Shown piece by piece: positions 22,201 to 33,383 of a stretch of DNA of 64,000 nucleotides. Below the pieces are notes generated by a model. That model ran no database searches, was not told the DNA's origin, and saw only the letters and a program-made list of their open reading frames with translations. The DNA is from Halichondria panicea. Lineage: Eukaryota > Porifera > Demospongiae > Suberitida > Halichondriidae. The translations under genes and the position numbers were made by a program. The stretch spans positions 2,733,502 through 2,797,501 of the forward strand of contig NC_087393.1 in NCBI RefSeq assembly GCF_963675165.1, read 5' to 3'. Positions within the stretch are counted from its first letter, which is position 1, and the number at the start of each line of letters is the position of its first letter.

Positions 22201-25200
22201 TTGCGTTCTGGCAAGGTAATAATTTTTAGGTTTTGCAGATTTTATTGTTGCAAATTGATTAACCATCGCAAAGTTCGCAAATGTTTGATGCTTGCAAAAC
22301 ATTCTAGTAATACGGTATACGTATCATATTTGGCGAATAAGCCATTTGAACCGCGTCTCAGGCGTGGCTAACTAGTTAAATTGACGGTTGTAATTTGGTA
22401 AAATCATGGATAGAACAGTAAGAGAGATTGGAAACGACCAGGCCGCCCTGTGTAAATGGGTTTTAGTTTTTATCGTACTCCGGTGGTATTTCAACTGTTT
22501 CTAGCTCTCCTATCCACTAGCGATCACTCAGGGGCTAGGAGATACTTGCAACAGCTCTAAGTCCGTTGTTTTTACTCAGTTTTTAAGTTTTGTTAATTGA
22601 ATTACTCTATGTCAACTTTTCTCTTTCCCTGCTGTGAAGCCGAAGCAGCAAAAGACATCGCTTGACTTGGTTATTATGTATCTAAGTACTATATAGAATA
22701 GTTTCATGCTATAGATAAGCTGTACTGTTCATAAACGTTTGCAGTATCCTTCAAACTGCTTTAGTATACTTCTAGACACACCACGGGCCTTGGCCTCTCA
22801 CGACTTCATAGTAAGGGCTATTCTTCCTTGTATAGCATTTATTTGTCTAGTAATAGTGGCTGCGCTGCGTTGCTTAGTCAACCTTTTAGAGCTAGATTCT
22901 CTTTACTTTTTAGAATAATCAACATTAAAAGTTATCAATTTCACCATTTCTATGTACAGCACATTGTATGGCAGCAAGACAGGTAATGAGCATGCTGACT
23001 ATAAATATAGTCCTTTGTAGTTTTAGCCACACCCTAAACGCGGAGTGTTTCTCACGCAAAGATTGTCGTTTCCAATCCCTTTACTGTTCTATCCATGGTA
23101 AAATCCACCAAATTTTCCAGTTATACGGTACCATACAAACTTCAGCAGTTACACACCTTCCAGCGTACTGGGTTGAGATCTAGTATCTCCTGGCTCATGT
23201 CTTCCTCCCAATTGTGCGTGTTCACCACAGTGTTTATCTTGAAAGCCACACGGTATATTTTACACCAATCCCTGACAAGAGCCAGTGATGCCAGATGATG
23301 ACATTTCGGCTGATGTCTGCCAATAACTCTGTTGGTTTCTTCATCAAAACTATCACAAGATATGGCCAAAATATCGAGGTATTCACCTAGATGACGGCAT
23401 AATTATATAAACAACAGTATCGGAATCTTCTGCACACAGTTACATGTTACATTGTGTACAGTCGGCAACGTACAGCGACACATTGTTTTAAGCCGTAAAT
23501 ATACAAAGCAACCAGCACCGAAAAACGAAGATACACACTGCCACAAGCTAGCATGCACCGATATGTTTGTACTAGATGATGATAGGAAGTACTTACCATA
23601 CTCTATGAACCAGTCTTCTGTGATCAGGCTTCCGTTGCTAACAATGGTTACACTGGGTAGTCCTAGGTTCATCTTACTGTAGCGCACCAGCTCACCAACA
23701 TACTGCCCGTTGTCTTTGAGAAACGGTTCCCCACCACTGAAGTTGATCTTTTTCATACCTGCAACATGAATATAGATTGTGTGTACGTACAGAGCACAAT
23801 TAACTGATCAAAGAAATGAGTGCTGTAAGCTGTGCTGTGCTAATACCCTCTCGCCATGTTTTGCTATTGCTTAAAAACTTATTAGTCAAAGAATGTTAGA
23901 AGAGGTAATTAAAGCACTAAGTACTACCCTCGGCTGGAGTGGTAATACAAAAGCAACAAACCTTAAATTATACGGTATCAGCCGCATATGTACAGAGCAC
24001 TTAGCACACTACAGAAATGTGGTTAGACGATAGTGAATCTGCATTCTAAGAGCATATAAAAGAAAATTAAACTCACTATCTAGTACACGTAGCTAGCATA
24101 ATTCAAATGTGGGCGGAAGAATAATATGTAAATTTGCATGAAGTGCTACATTCATCCACCTGCATTTGAATTCTGCTCTTTTGCTTTTGCATACCTTCTC
24201 TTCTTTTATATGCCCTTGGCAATACTGTGCATAGCTCATATGCTCCTGTTACTGTTGATCGCAATTTTTGACAATGAAGTATTCCACACAGTCATTTATA
24301 AGAAAAACAGAAGCCTATCTGATGGCTTGATAAAAGATTAATTTATAGAAGTATGTAGAGCAAAAGTTGTGCACAGCGATCAGGTCACGTTGAGATTTTG
24401 GCGGAGAAAAAAAAGGACGGCGGACATTGCTCAATCGAACTAGTGGCTCTGGTTGATGCAGACCTCAAAGTTGGAGCTAGGATGTGTTAGTGATTGTACT
24501 GAGGACACTTGAGCTCCATTCTACAGCTCAGAAGGCCCTTTTTCAAGCGTTCTACTCATAAAGCTACACAATGATTCTTAAATGCCGATTTGTGATATTT
24601 CAATCATCACCTACAATCATTCTAGCTCCGCCCAGCTACTTCTGACACAACCCAACATTATTGAATGTGATAAATCAGAGTGATGAATATGCGTAGCGAG
24701 GTTGCACTCCAGTGTATCCCTAGTTAAAAAAGGGGGTGGATCTGCAATGAGGTCAGATAGGCATGCAGCGTTGCAGCTCTTTTCTGACTCTAGTAGCTAA
24801 CAAACAGCTAGCGCTTTAGTGCAAGGCTAACGAATAGAAAGTTTGTGCAAACAGATGATGCCATGAAAGATTCTGAAGAGATTTGCAACAGCCTTCACTG
24901 TGAGTCAAACTAGCCATAACTCGAGAAAAAAGCTTATCCACGAATCAAAATCCATGAGAACATGGTTAGAAGCTAGTCTCACGAGCAACCGTCTAGGGGG
25001 GAGAGGGAGGACATCTGGTCGAAGTGGCCGCTTTTTGCTACACCTCGCTGCACAATCTTTAATATACCATGGATATACTGATGATATATTGAATGATCAA
25101 ACTTTAATTGAGTAGTCTAGAGTACGGAAAAATCTACAGAGTATAGATCTTCATGAATATTGAATGCATGTAGATTTTAATAGTTGTAACGAACCTGCAT

Positions 25201-25543
25201 CTTTTAACATTTCCAGACCTTTTTTGGCGTCGTAGATCGGGAGCACAAAGCTGGTCTTGGCCGTGTGGAAACAAAACCCGCAGTTGTAGTTGCACTGTCT
25301 TGTGAAGTGATAGTTTACACTCAGTGGAGTAGATTTTTTTCTGCTTGGATCCAGCATATGATGGGCGGCCTGCTTTAAAACTACGACTACATCAGTACCA
25401 ACAACCTTAACCAAGATAATGATTGCAATAATGATTGCAATAATGATTGCAATGAGCAGATACCGGTAATCAGACTGAAGATGCTGAATGTTAAATATAC
25501 TGACTGCCGTGAGAAACCATCCTTGATTTACTTCTGGGAGCAT
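19297..25543 (-). CDS. RSAD2: Viperin, antiviral radical-SAM enzyme
   Basis: Five exons: 25543-25195, 23758-23597, 23386-23157, 21832-21650, 19461-19297, joined in phase to 362 residues (human 361). Viperin converts CTP to ddhCTP, a chain terminator of viral polymerases, at ER and lipid-droplet membranes. Seen: an N-terminal hydrophobic helix (about 28-56); the radical-SAM CxxxCxxC as CNYNCGFC (Cys84, 88, 91); [67 protein letters not shown]; and a C-terminus ending KADMKLQW. The terminal Trp is what CIAO1 recognises for Fe-S loading in vertebrates. All catalytic regions look intact. Introns 1-4 (1.4, 0.2, 1.3 and 2.2 kb) hold repeat elements. Identity is secure. Confidence 0.97.
19583..20337. 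mobile_element. pogo/Tigger-like MITE, two units
   Basis: Ends CAGTAGACTCTCATTAATCCG...CGGAATAGCGAGTCTACTG are flanked by TA, the target and terminus style of pogo/Tigger elements. The middle repeats the left end at about 20016 (CAGTGGACTCTCGTTAATC) and repeated GGCCGGAATAGCGA-type blocks, so two related units abut. No transposase is present. It lies in viperin intron 4. Confidence 0.78.
21205..21562. repeat. Family C interspersed element
   Basis: Shares blocks with 48873-49181: GGAAAAGGGTC(A/G)CTACAATAG, CTCCAGTCTGGTTTAG, GAGTTGCTGTGCTAGACAG and CAGCCGAGGGTTTG. A shorter relative is near 57220. Non-coding, in viperin intron 4. Confidence 0.65.
22114..22318. mobile_element. Family E MITE
   Basis: Imperfect terminal repeats GTATTACTAGA(C/A)...TTCTAGTAATACGGTAT enclose inner TTTGCGAA/TTCGCAA segments. 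The other copy is at 57434-57624 in opposite orientation. Non-coding, in viperin intron 3. Confidence 0.75.
24760..25035 (+). repeat. Family A copy joined to one end of the hAT-like MITE
   Basis: 24760-24977 matches family A (GCTAGCGCTTTAGTGC, AACAGATGATGCCATGAAAG, CATAACTCGAGAAA). 24968-25035 matches one terminal repeat of the element at 46866-47489 (CTCACGAGCAACCGTC, GACATCTGGTCGAAG). Both are partial and lie in viperin intron 1. Confidence 0.65.
25416..25451 (-). repeat. 12-bp tandem repeat encoding the viperin membrane helix
   Basis: Three tandem copies of ATAATGATTGCA (plus strand) lie inside viperin exon 1. Read on the minus strand they encode the alternating Ile/Ala block at residues about 31-43, the core of the N-terminal hydrophobic helix. 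The repeat length keeps the frame. Confidence 0.9.
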
Positions 25544-26676
25544 GGTGTTTATAGCCTCTATACATGTAGTTCTAAATCTACACTCAACTTTCTAGCTAGA
25601 ATTAGCCACTGACTTAAACACATGGACTGCCTTTTAATATCAGCTGCTCAGTACTGTTTCTCTGAAATTCAATCAGATCATGTAGATCACATTGTACCTA
25701 CAGCTGTAATAGTAAGTTCTAAGTAATGCATGTGTTATGATAGATTTATTACTGTGATTAAATTTAACACCCACTAAATGCATGCTTATCAACTTTTCAG
25801 TCTCCTTGCGCCCCACAAAATCTGCATTTATGGAGAAACTGCAATTGGCTTCTAACTACATGTACTACTAATAGGCTTCTAACTAACCATTTCATAGTGA
25901 CATAACATAATAATAATTATTATTATGTTATAAACATGTAGGTATGCATGCATGAGAGCAGGATTGCCTATAATCCACAATAATCATGATATTCAAACAA
26001 AGGAATCTATTATGTCTATAATCGTTCAGATAGCCACACAGCGAACATATAACTGGTCTTCACCAACTGAGTTAAGGAATCGGTCATCAGTGTCTAAATC
26101 AAATGAGAAATTAAATAATCACAAAACTCATATTGTTCAGACAGCCGCCTGCTTAATTATGCAAAGAATTCCGAATTCTGGTACAGTTATAGGCACTGGA
26201 AACAATCAATGCATACCAGCTCCAGCACAGTGCAGTAAAGTGTAGATGGGTTTATAGCTGTAAACCACCCGACCTGATAGGATAGCCCCAAGGGAGAGGT
26301 GTGATTTACAGCCATAAGCCTCTGTTTTCTCAATCATAACAATTCTACTCGAAACACCATTATTGTACTTTTACTGCCTATGCCTAAAGGTAATGGGCCA
26401 TATTTTCTCTCGGCCCTGAGGTACCAATTACAATGTATATGACATCTACGTATAAATTATATAAGGTTACGGCAAACTGTTTCTCATTAATAATTATCAT
26501 GAGCTGGATCAAGATCTAGAGCAGCTAAAATGAGCTGGAAATCTAGCAGTCATTTCATGGCTAGAATATAAACTTTTTAGCTTATGTGCATGCAGTCTAC
26601 ATGCACAAGTAGAGATATCTAAAAAAAGGCTACTGAAAGCTTACAAGAGGCTGTTTCCTTGGATCTGTCAGCCATT
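25544..26676. other. Intergenic region upstream of viperin
   Basis: This 1.1 kb separates the viperin start from the presumed 3' end of the COQ7-like gene, both on the minus strand, so it should hold the viperin promoter. I could not point to a reliable TATA box, IRF/ISRE-like GAAANNGAAA pair or NF-kB site. A small foldback element is at 26249-26320. A 97-codon open frame at 25952-26245 (+) has no recognisable features. Confidence 0.5.
26249..26320. repeat. Short foldback element
   Basis: GGTTTATAGCTGTAAACCAC pairs with GTGATTTACAGCCATAAGCC across a ~32-bp middle. Non-coding. Confidence 0.7.
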
Positions 26677-29600
26677 TTAAGTACATATTTTAGTTTTATG
26701 AGAGTTTCCTGGCCTGGAATGAAAAAACGCTTCGTGTAGCCCTCCAGAATGGTAAGAAGTATCCTATAAGAGCAAGACACACAGAGCTAGAAGTATTTTT
26801 GGAAGTTTAAAATGACTGATGTATTAGTTTGTTTTGTTTCTAGTAACTTAGTTTCACAAAAATCATTATATGAATATTCATGAGCAAACTATTTACCAGC
26901 AGTTCTTTTATCAGTGCAAACAATCACCTTTACTATCTAGGTTTATAGGCTATTGTAAATGTATACAAGGAATACTACATTCCAGTAATCGATTGTAGCT
27001 AGGCAACATACATACCTCAGTAGAAGGCTCAATCTCCATACCACCCTCATCCCTGCAATTGCTGATACCCTGAAAAACAACATTAATGAACAGGTGCACA
27101 GGTGCACAAAAGGCTAGGAACTCACTTCTAGTAGTTGCTGATCTCCTAGGTTATTGGCTATGAGCTCTCTCAGCTGACTGAAAAACCGCGATACTATTCT
27201 TATCGATTGTAATTTAACCTAAAACCTCACATGGGGTTATGTGAACTTAACAATTCAGCATGAGATAACATGTACGATGCACCATTCATGGAAATAACTC
27301 ATGAAGCGCTAAACCCTCGGCGTGGTTTGCATTATTATGGCTACCATATAGCTAGTAATTTTCGTGGGGTAAAATATTCGTTCAACTCAAAAAACGATGG
27401 TTTTCGTGAGTAAACATTTCGTTTAGTCTCATGGCCTGCACTGCATTCCTACATTCCGATAAGCCACGCCTACCTTAAATTTCGTGAAAGTCAGCTTGCC
27501 CACGAAAATAACGAATATTTTACCCTCACGAGAATTACCCGCTATACACTATGTACGTATGTGAAGAAGTAGGTGATGAAGCCTATAGCGGCCAATATAA
27601 ACATGTGCTGTTTTTGATATGAATCTCACTCACAGTTTGAGCAAAGTTTTGGAAATAGCATACTGCAGTTGTAGGTCATGCATTAGGGGCTAGCAGATTC
27701 AGCAAAGAAACTAAGTGTTCATTACTGAGCCAGCTTTGCACGCTCTATTCTATTAGTGTGCATTTTATACTCAGTCTATTTATTTAGAAGTGTATTGAAA
27801 TAGATGTGTATAAGCCATGGCTAGCTAGTGCAAGTAAGTTCTTACTTTTGTTAAAACAAAATCTGACATGATAGAAGTTAATAGCTTGTTGTTATCGATG
27901 CTGTACAGGGTTTTGCAGAATTCTTGCAACAGGGCTAAACAGACACAGCAATGACTTCAATATATGGAAGTCAACTGCTGACTTTTATTATTATACATGT
28001 TCAGGTATCTAATTGACCTGGAGCCTAAGAGAGCATCAGCTTATTCACAATTAAGGTTAGGGTATTGTGATCACTCATGAATATTCATGAGTTTAATTCT
28101 GTCAGCTTTTTCTCTTTTGCAGGTTCTAAGAAGTCTGCTGTACTTATATTGTATGATTATCAACTCTATTGCTATTGTTTTGTGTAAGAATGCCATGATT
28201 ATGAAGATGCATGAATGAGAAAAGTGGGCATCAAAACCGCAAGTACATAGACTATTTTTGCGTCAATTTATAAGAGCAGTAAGTACTTTCAGCAAGCTTT
28301 ATTGGTATCTATATGTAGCTAAGTACCTTCCAGAGGGCCAGACGAAGAGATATTCGTTGTAAAACTTCATATAGGCGAGTAAAAGCTAAGAGTAGACGGT
28401 AAGTATCTAAAAATACACTTGATTTTCGATAAACAGGAGGCTAGCTCCAACCAGATTGACTTTTTTCAAAATTTCTCTTCGTCTGGCCCTGCCCCTACCT
28501 TTCTTTAATTAGATAGAGCCTTCAGTTGAAGATTCCCGGGTTTATCCATGCTAAAAATTGATGCAAGAAAACTCCAGTACAACTTGTCTGATGCTACACT
28601 AAAAACATATAGCGATAATGATATTCATACTCCATAAATATCGCGGGGGCGAAACACAATACCCTAACCTTAAGGTGGCGGGTGGTGCACCATGGAAATG
28701 CTGATAAGCTTATCAGGGTGTTTTTTGTTTATCAACTGTTCCGGTACGCGGTATCATTGAAAAGAGCAACATTTCTGCACACAGTTGAAGCATTGACATT
28801 CAAATTGTCTTGTCACCAACTTCACGAAATTTCCACCTGGTGCACTATCCGCCACCTTAAATCTTGTCAGGATGTTCTCCTGATCTTGTGAATAAGCTGA
28901 TGCTCTCTTAGGCTCACAGGACATCTTTCAATTCAATTATAGCTATTCAAATGAAAGCACCGCAGGTGCTGATGCCTCGGTGGAGATGCCAAAGCTACAT
29001 AACATAAAGCTATTATAATAGCTTTCATCAAGAGTTCATTCCTAATGAACTCTTGCTTTCATGCACATGCAAACTCAAAGAGTGGGTAATGATCGACCAT
29101 GATTGTTGTTAAAAACGATCGATGCCAAAAGTTCAAGTCTAAAATTAATGGCTGCCGTCTGCAGAGCCTTGCAGCTCTCTTCTCACTCTTGCAGCTAGCG
29201 TTCTAGTGCAGAGCTAACTACTAAGTAGAGTAGCAACATTCGGTAAACAAGTTTGGCTACGTGCTCTTCTAAAGGCTACAATGGCATTCCAAGTAAGCAA
29301 AACTTGGCATAACTCGAGAACAAAGCATTACTTTGCAAATCCACGAATTAAGATCCTAGTAAACATGACTAGAAGCCTATAGAAACTCTTACTTGCACTT
29401 GATTTATCCTTGAGCAGCTGTAGCAGTCTACACAGACACACAAACACACTACCATATACCCCGCTTGCGCATGCGCACCGAGGCATAATAATTATACACA
29501 TACCAGGGTGTCATACACGATTTTGAATTAGAGAGGGGGCTTTGAAACATCACCAGAACACTAAAAAAAGGTCAACAGTTATTTCAATACCCTACCGGCT

Positions 29601-32600
29601 ATGGACACTCAAATACAACCGAGTACCTGAATGCAAATTTTAGGGGGGGGGGGAGAAGGAAATTAGAACCAGAGGAGGGATATAATTATGTCCCTCCCCT
29701 GTATGAGCAGTATGACACCCTGCATACAGAAACTACAGATTGACAGATGCACCAGCGGCCACCTATATGTGCCTCGGAATTATAATTATACAGGCTTACA
29801 GCAAATTAATAAACACTACATGTACTGTACCTGTTGTAATGACTTGATGTGGCTTCTTGTATTGCAATTGTGCATCTTACTGCAGTCCTTTCACTAAGAA
29901 ATGTACTCCCCACACCTGCATCATAACAGAGGGCAATCACCACTGCAACTACTAATGTGCAATCATACTGACATAGACAATCATGTAGCTGACCGCAAAT
30001 CGAACGCTCAATGAAATTTACCTACTACGTGCTAGAAATTTATGCGCTATACGCTATCAAGAGTATATGATAGAGAAGAGAGTATTGAACGTAGGCATAC
30101 TGTAACATCAGATGTATACAGAGAGTAAAGTGACTTCCTGTATCTGTCATGGGTAAGATTACATCACCCACACTTGGATTGGTCAGTGTACAAATTCCAA
30201 GCTCCATAAAATAGACACCATGTATTATATGAGAACAGCCTTTTGGCCGCTATAGAGAGGTGGTATTTGTTGCTCAAGAGATTTCGATTGCATGCCAACC
30301 ACATGTATGTTCTATGAGTCAATTCCTGTTACAAATGAATCTTAGCTTTACAACGGCTTTTCTAGCTCATATACAAGCTTTGAAAAGGCTGTAGGGACGA
30401 GCTACAGGTAGGTTCACGATTATGAAAATAATGCTATCTCAGCAATAATTTTCTGCTGAGTGTGGCCGCATGTCTGTTCTGGGAGGTTATTTTCTACTGC
30501 TAAAGCTGATTGGGGGACTAAAAAGGTTGAACAGAGTAGAGAGGTGGCCGTTCCTGAGAGGTTGCTTTACGTCATTGTTGTTTCAATCCTTACCTGAGTT
30601 CCAGGCCGTTTTATAGCAGGTGGTTGCTCTTCGGAGGTGGTCGTTAATGGAGGTTACACTGTATACCTAAAAAACCACAAAACACGTAATACTCACCTAG
30701 AGTAAACCCAGCAATATCCCAAAGAGGAAGTAACAGACTTGGTCGAACTCTTCTGTGTTTAACTTCATTTTCAAAGAATCCAGCATTGTTTTCTTTGAGT
30801 TGATGTCTTCGCTGAAAAAGACCATTATTACGACACACTCAATAAACTACTTCTTACTATGTAAGTAGTATGCACCTCCCTCAACACCATTTAATTACAG
30901 TGGTGAATAAATATAACAAGAAAAAAATTCCTAGTTTATAGTTTATAGCGTCTACATGTATGTTGGATGTTGGAGTGGCGTTTAGCAAATTAATAGTAGT
31001 CATTCCACGCGAGGCTACCGTAAAATTCTAATCAAGGTTAAAAAAAAATAATTTTGTCTTCGGCACACAAATAGACAGGAGCCTCAACTGCTACGTTGAA
31101 ATTACAGGATAAATAGCTTTGATATGGCTTCATTTGGCGCTCAATTTAGAACCAAACTGTTTAAGTTGGTGCTAAGATTAGAGTGGCCCCTAAATTAGTA
31201 TAGTCGCATGTTGTGCTATTATTCACTGTGATTCATACAGTGATTAATTGCGTATCAGTAATTGTACGTCGTCAAGGCAGTAATTGCATGTCGTCATTAA
31301 CAACGTGCAATTACTGCCTTGACGACCGCACATTTAAATAACGGCCGTGGCAAATTTTTTTTACTGAAACTGCAGCTAAAAATGTCCTTAAAACTGCATC
31401 ACAAACGAGTAACAATCAATAGTATGGCTACTCGTGCAATAAGGGATTAATAGCACTCATAACAAGCACTGGCAAGGTTCCTTGCCATTGCTTGTTACTC
31501 GTGCTATTAATCCCATATTGCACTCTTAGCCATACTATTAATTATACTAATCGTATGATGTGCTACTAATGACTGGAGAGTGTACAGCAATTAATCCCGT
31601 ATCACATCCGGTTTAGTAATTGCACATTGTCAATTTACCTGTCAAGTAATTGCACGCTGTCAATGACAACGTATTGTTTTCGAATAACGGCCGCGGCCGA
31701 AAATGTTAATAAAAACTGTCATCACACACGATTAGAAATCAATAGTATGGTTACTCGTGCAATAAGGGATTAATAGCACTCATAACCAGTCTACTAATAG
31801 TACAGAAGAGTGCAATATGGACGAGTAACAACCAATGGCAAGGCTTCTAATTTAAGGCGTAGTTGAGTGCATGCGATTTACTTTGCCAGTGCTGTTATAC
31901 TTGATGCTATTAATCACTTATTGCACAAGTAACCATACTGTTGCAGTTCTCTGCAGTTTAATAACATTTTCAGTCGCGGCTGTTATTCAAAACAAATACG
32001 TTGTCAGTCGACAGCATGCAATTACTTGACAAGTATAATTGCACGCTGTCAATGACGACGAGCGTGCTAAGCTAGATACCAAGTCTACAAAGGCGCCCAG
32101 TTTTTCGTTGGCGCACAAATAGAATGGAGAAAAATTACGTTAGCTTTAGATGGCGCTTTAGATGGCGCTTCATTTAGAGCGTCGGCTAATTCAAATTATA
32201 AATGGTGCATTTGTTGCACCATTAGAGATACATCATAACATGTATGACTGTTTACTTACTGCACTAAGAGTAAAATGACGCATTTATTAATTACTGTAGT
32301 CCTATTTTTCATCTGACACTAAACCTTAATTAGTATAATTAATAGTATGGCTAAGAATGCAATATGGGATTAATAGCACGAGTAACAAGCAATTAATGGC
32401 AAGGATACTAATTGCACGAGGCGTAGCCGAGTGCTATTAACCTTGCCAGTACTTGTTATGAATCCCTTATTGCACTCTTAGCCATACTATTGATTGTTAA
32501 TCGTTTGTGATGCAGTTTTAAGGACATTTTTAGCTGCAGTTTCAGTAAAAAAATTAGCCGCGGCCGTTATTCGAATGTGCGGTCGTCAAGGCAGTAATTG

Positions 32601-33202
32601 CACGTCGTTAATGATGACGTGCAATTACTGCCTTGACGACGTGCAATTACTGATACGCGATTAATCACTGTACGAATCACAGTGAATAATACGACAACAT
32701 GCGATTATCATAATAATTATTATACTTGTACATTATTTTGCTGCAAATCCGCTAAGAGTAATAACAAAGAAAAGAGAAATCTGAAAAAGATCATTTGTGT
32801 GCTTTTGAACATTTTAAAGGTGCCCCAAGAGAGAGAAATTGGGTGTACCTAGCTACTCAACTGTCCTTATCCTCGTTCCCAGGTTGATTTTCTTTAACGA
32901 CTTGGCCTGGGGACGAGGCTAAACCTCAATGATGGGAACTACCACGTCATTGTCACCTTTAATGCCTCCACTTTTGATCTCGATCTCCCATTCATTAGAG
33001 CTTTTCCTGCACACACCATAACAGCAGCATGCTCCCCAGCATGGTTTACTCTCACCATCTTCTCCACGCTGCCATGAACACGGGACCGATTGCCCTCACA
33101 ACTAACAACTGCTGTAGTGGTATGTGCAAGGCGACATGACAACACACGGCAGGAGGGAGTCCTACTGGTACTGGTGAGGAGAACTGCTCTGAAACATGAC
33201 AT
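26677..33202 (-). CDS. COQ7: Divergent COQ7-like (demethoxyubiquinone hydroxylase) gene, 3' end uncertain
   Basis: Supported exons: 33202-32957, 30811-30697, 29915-29831, 27177-27126, 27069-27016. A sixth, 26763-26677, is in phase but weakly supported. The joined frame is 212 residues (human 217). COQ7 is a mitochondrial di-iron enzyme of ubiquinone synthesis. Seen: an Arg/Ser-rich N-terminus (possible mitochondrial targeting), VRVNHAGEHAAVMVCAGKAL, HRRVRPSLLLPLWDIAGFTLG, VRCTIAIQEATSSHYN, SQLRELIANN and RDEGG. The first ligand Glu (HAGE) and the Glu/His of QEATSSH are present. Relative to the family, about five residues including the Glu of the first ExxH are missing before RRHQL. A 15-nt microexon ending in Glu would restore ERRH, but I did not find one. 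The last ExxH (EEMEH in the family) reads EGGME with no His, and the C-terminus is not recognisable. It may be a decaying paralogue, an assembly problem, or missed exons. Confidence 0.65.
27347..27546. mobile_element. Family D MITE
   Basis: Ends TATAGC(T/G)(A/G)GTAATTTTCGTGGG...ACGAGAATTACCCGCTATA enclose inner copies of CACGAAAAT and AAAATATTCGTT. Further copies are at 46.55, 49.22 and 51.54 kb. Non-coding, in intron 3 of the COQ7-like gene. Confidence 0.8.
28955..29492 (-). repeat. Family B interspersed element (inverted copy)
   Basis: A ~540-bp element. One end is GCACCGCAGGTGCTGATGCC TCGGTGG and the other is GCGCATGCGCACCGAGGCATAA. Inner landmarks are GATCGACCATGATTGTTGTT, GCTAGCGTTCTAGTGC, CAGTCTACACAGACACA and CTAGAAGCCTATAGAAAC. 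Close copies are at 37.0, 38.2 and 53.2 kb. It shares internal blocks with family A, so the two are related. Confidence 0.8.
31205..32708. mobile_element. 1.5-kb element with ~370-bp inverted terminal arms
   Basis: The left arm starts CGCATGTTGTGCTATTATTC and the right arm is its near-exact inverse, ending GAATAATACGACAACATGCG. The arms include CAGTGATTAAT, two TAATTGCACGTCGTCAAGGC-type palindromic units, AACGGCCG(C/T)GGC, and CTGCAGCTAAAAATGTCC. The arms flank a smaller, degraded copy of the same family at about 31560-32060. No transposase frame is seen. It occupies most of intron 1 of the COQ7-like gene. Confidence 0.82.
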
Positions 33203-33383
33203 CTTTCTTTATACGAATCTAGGTGGTGGATCCATTACCAATTTAATACCAGACCAGTCAAGCTGTCATCAATCATTATTCAAATCTAGGTAGTGCATCC
33301 ATTACCAATTACCTGACCAGCAATAGTCTGTCATCAATCATTATAAAAAAACTGCACATTAATATAGAAGTGATAGGTGTGTA

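Noticed and set aside
31205-32708. Possible viral or retrotransposon insertion
   Set aside because: No reverse transcriptase, integrase or capsid frame; the structure is purely inverted-repeat.
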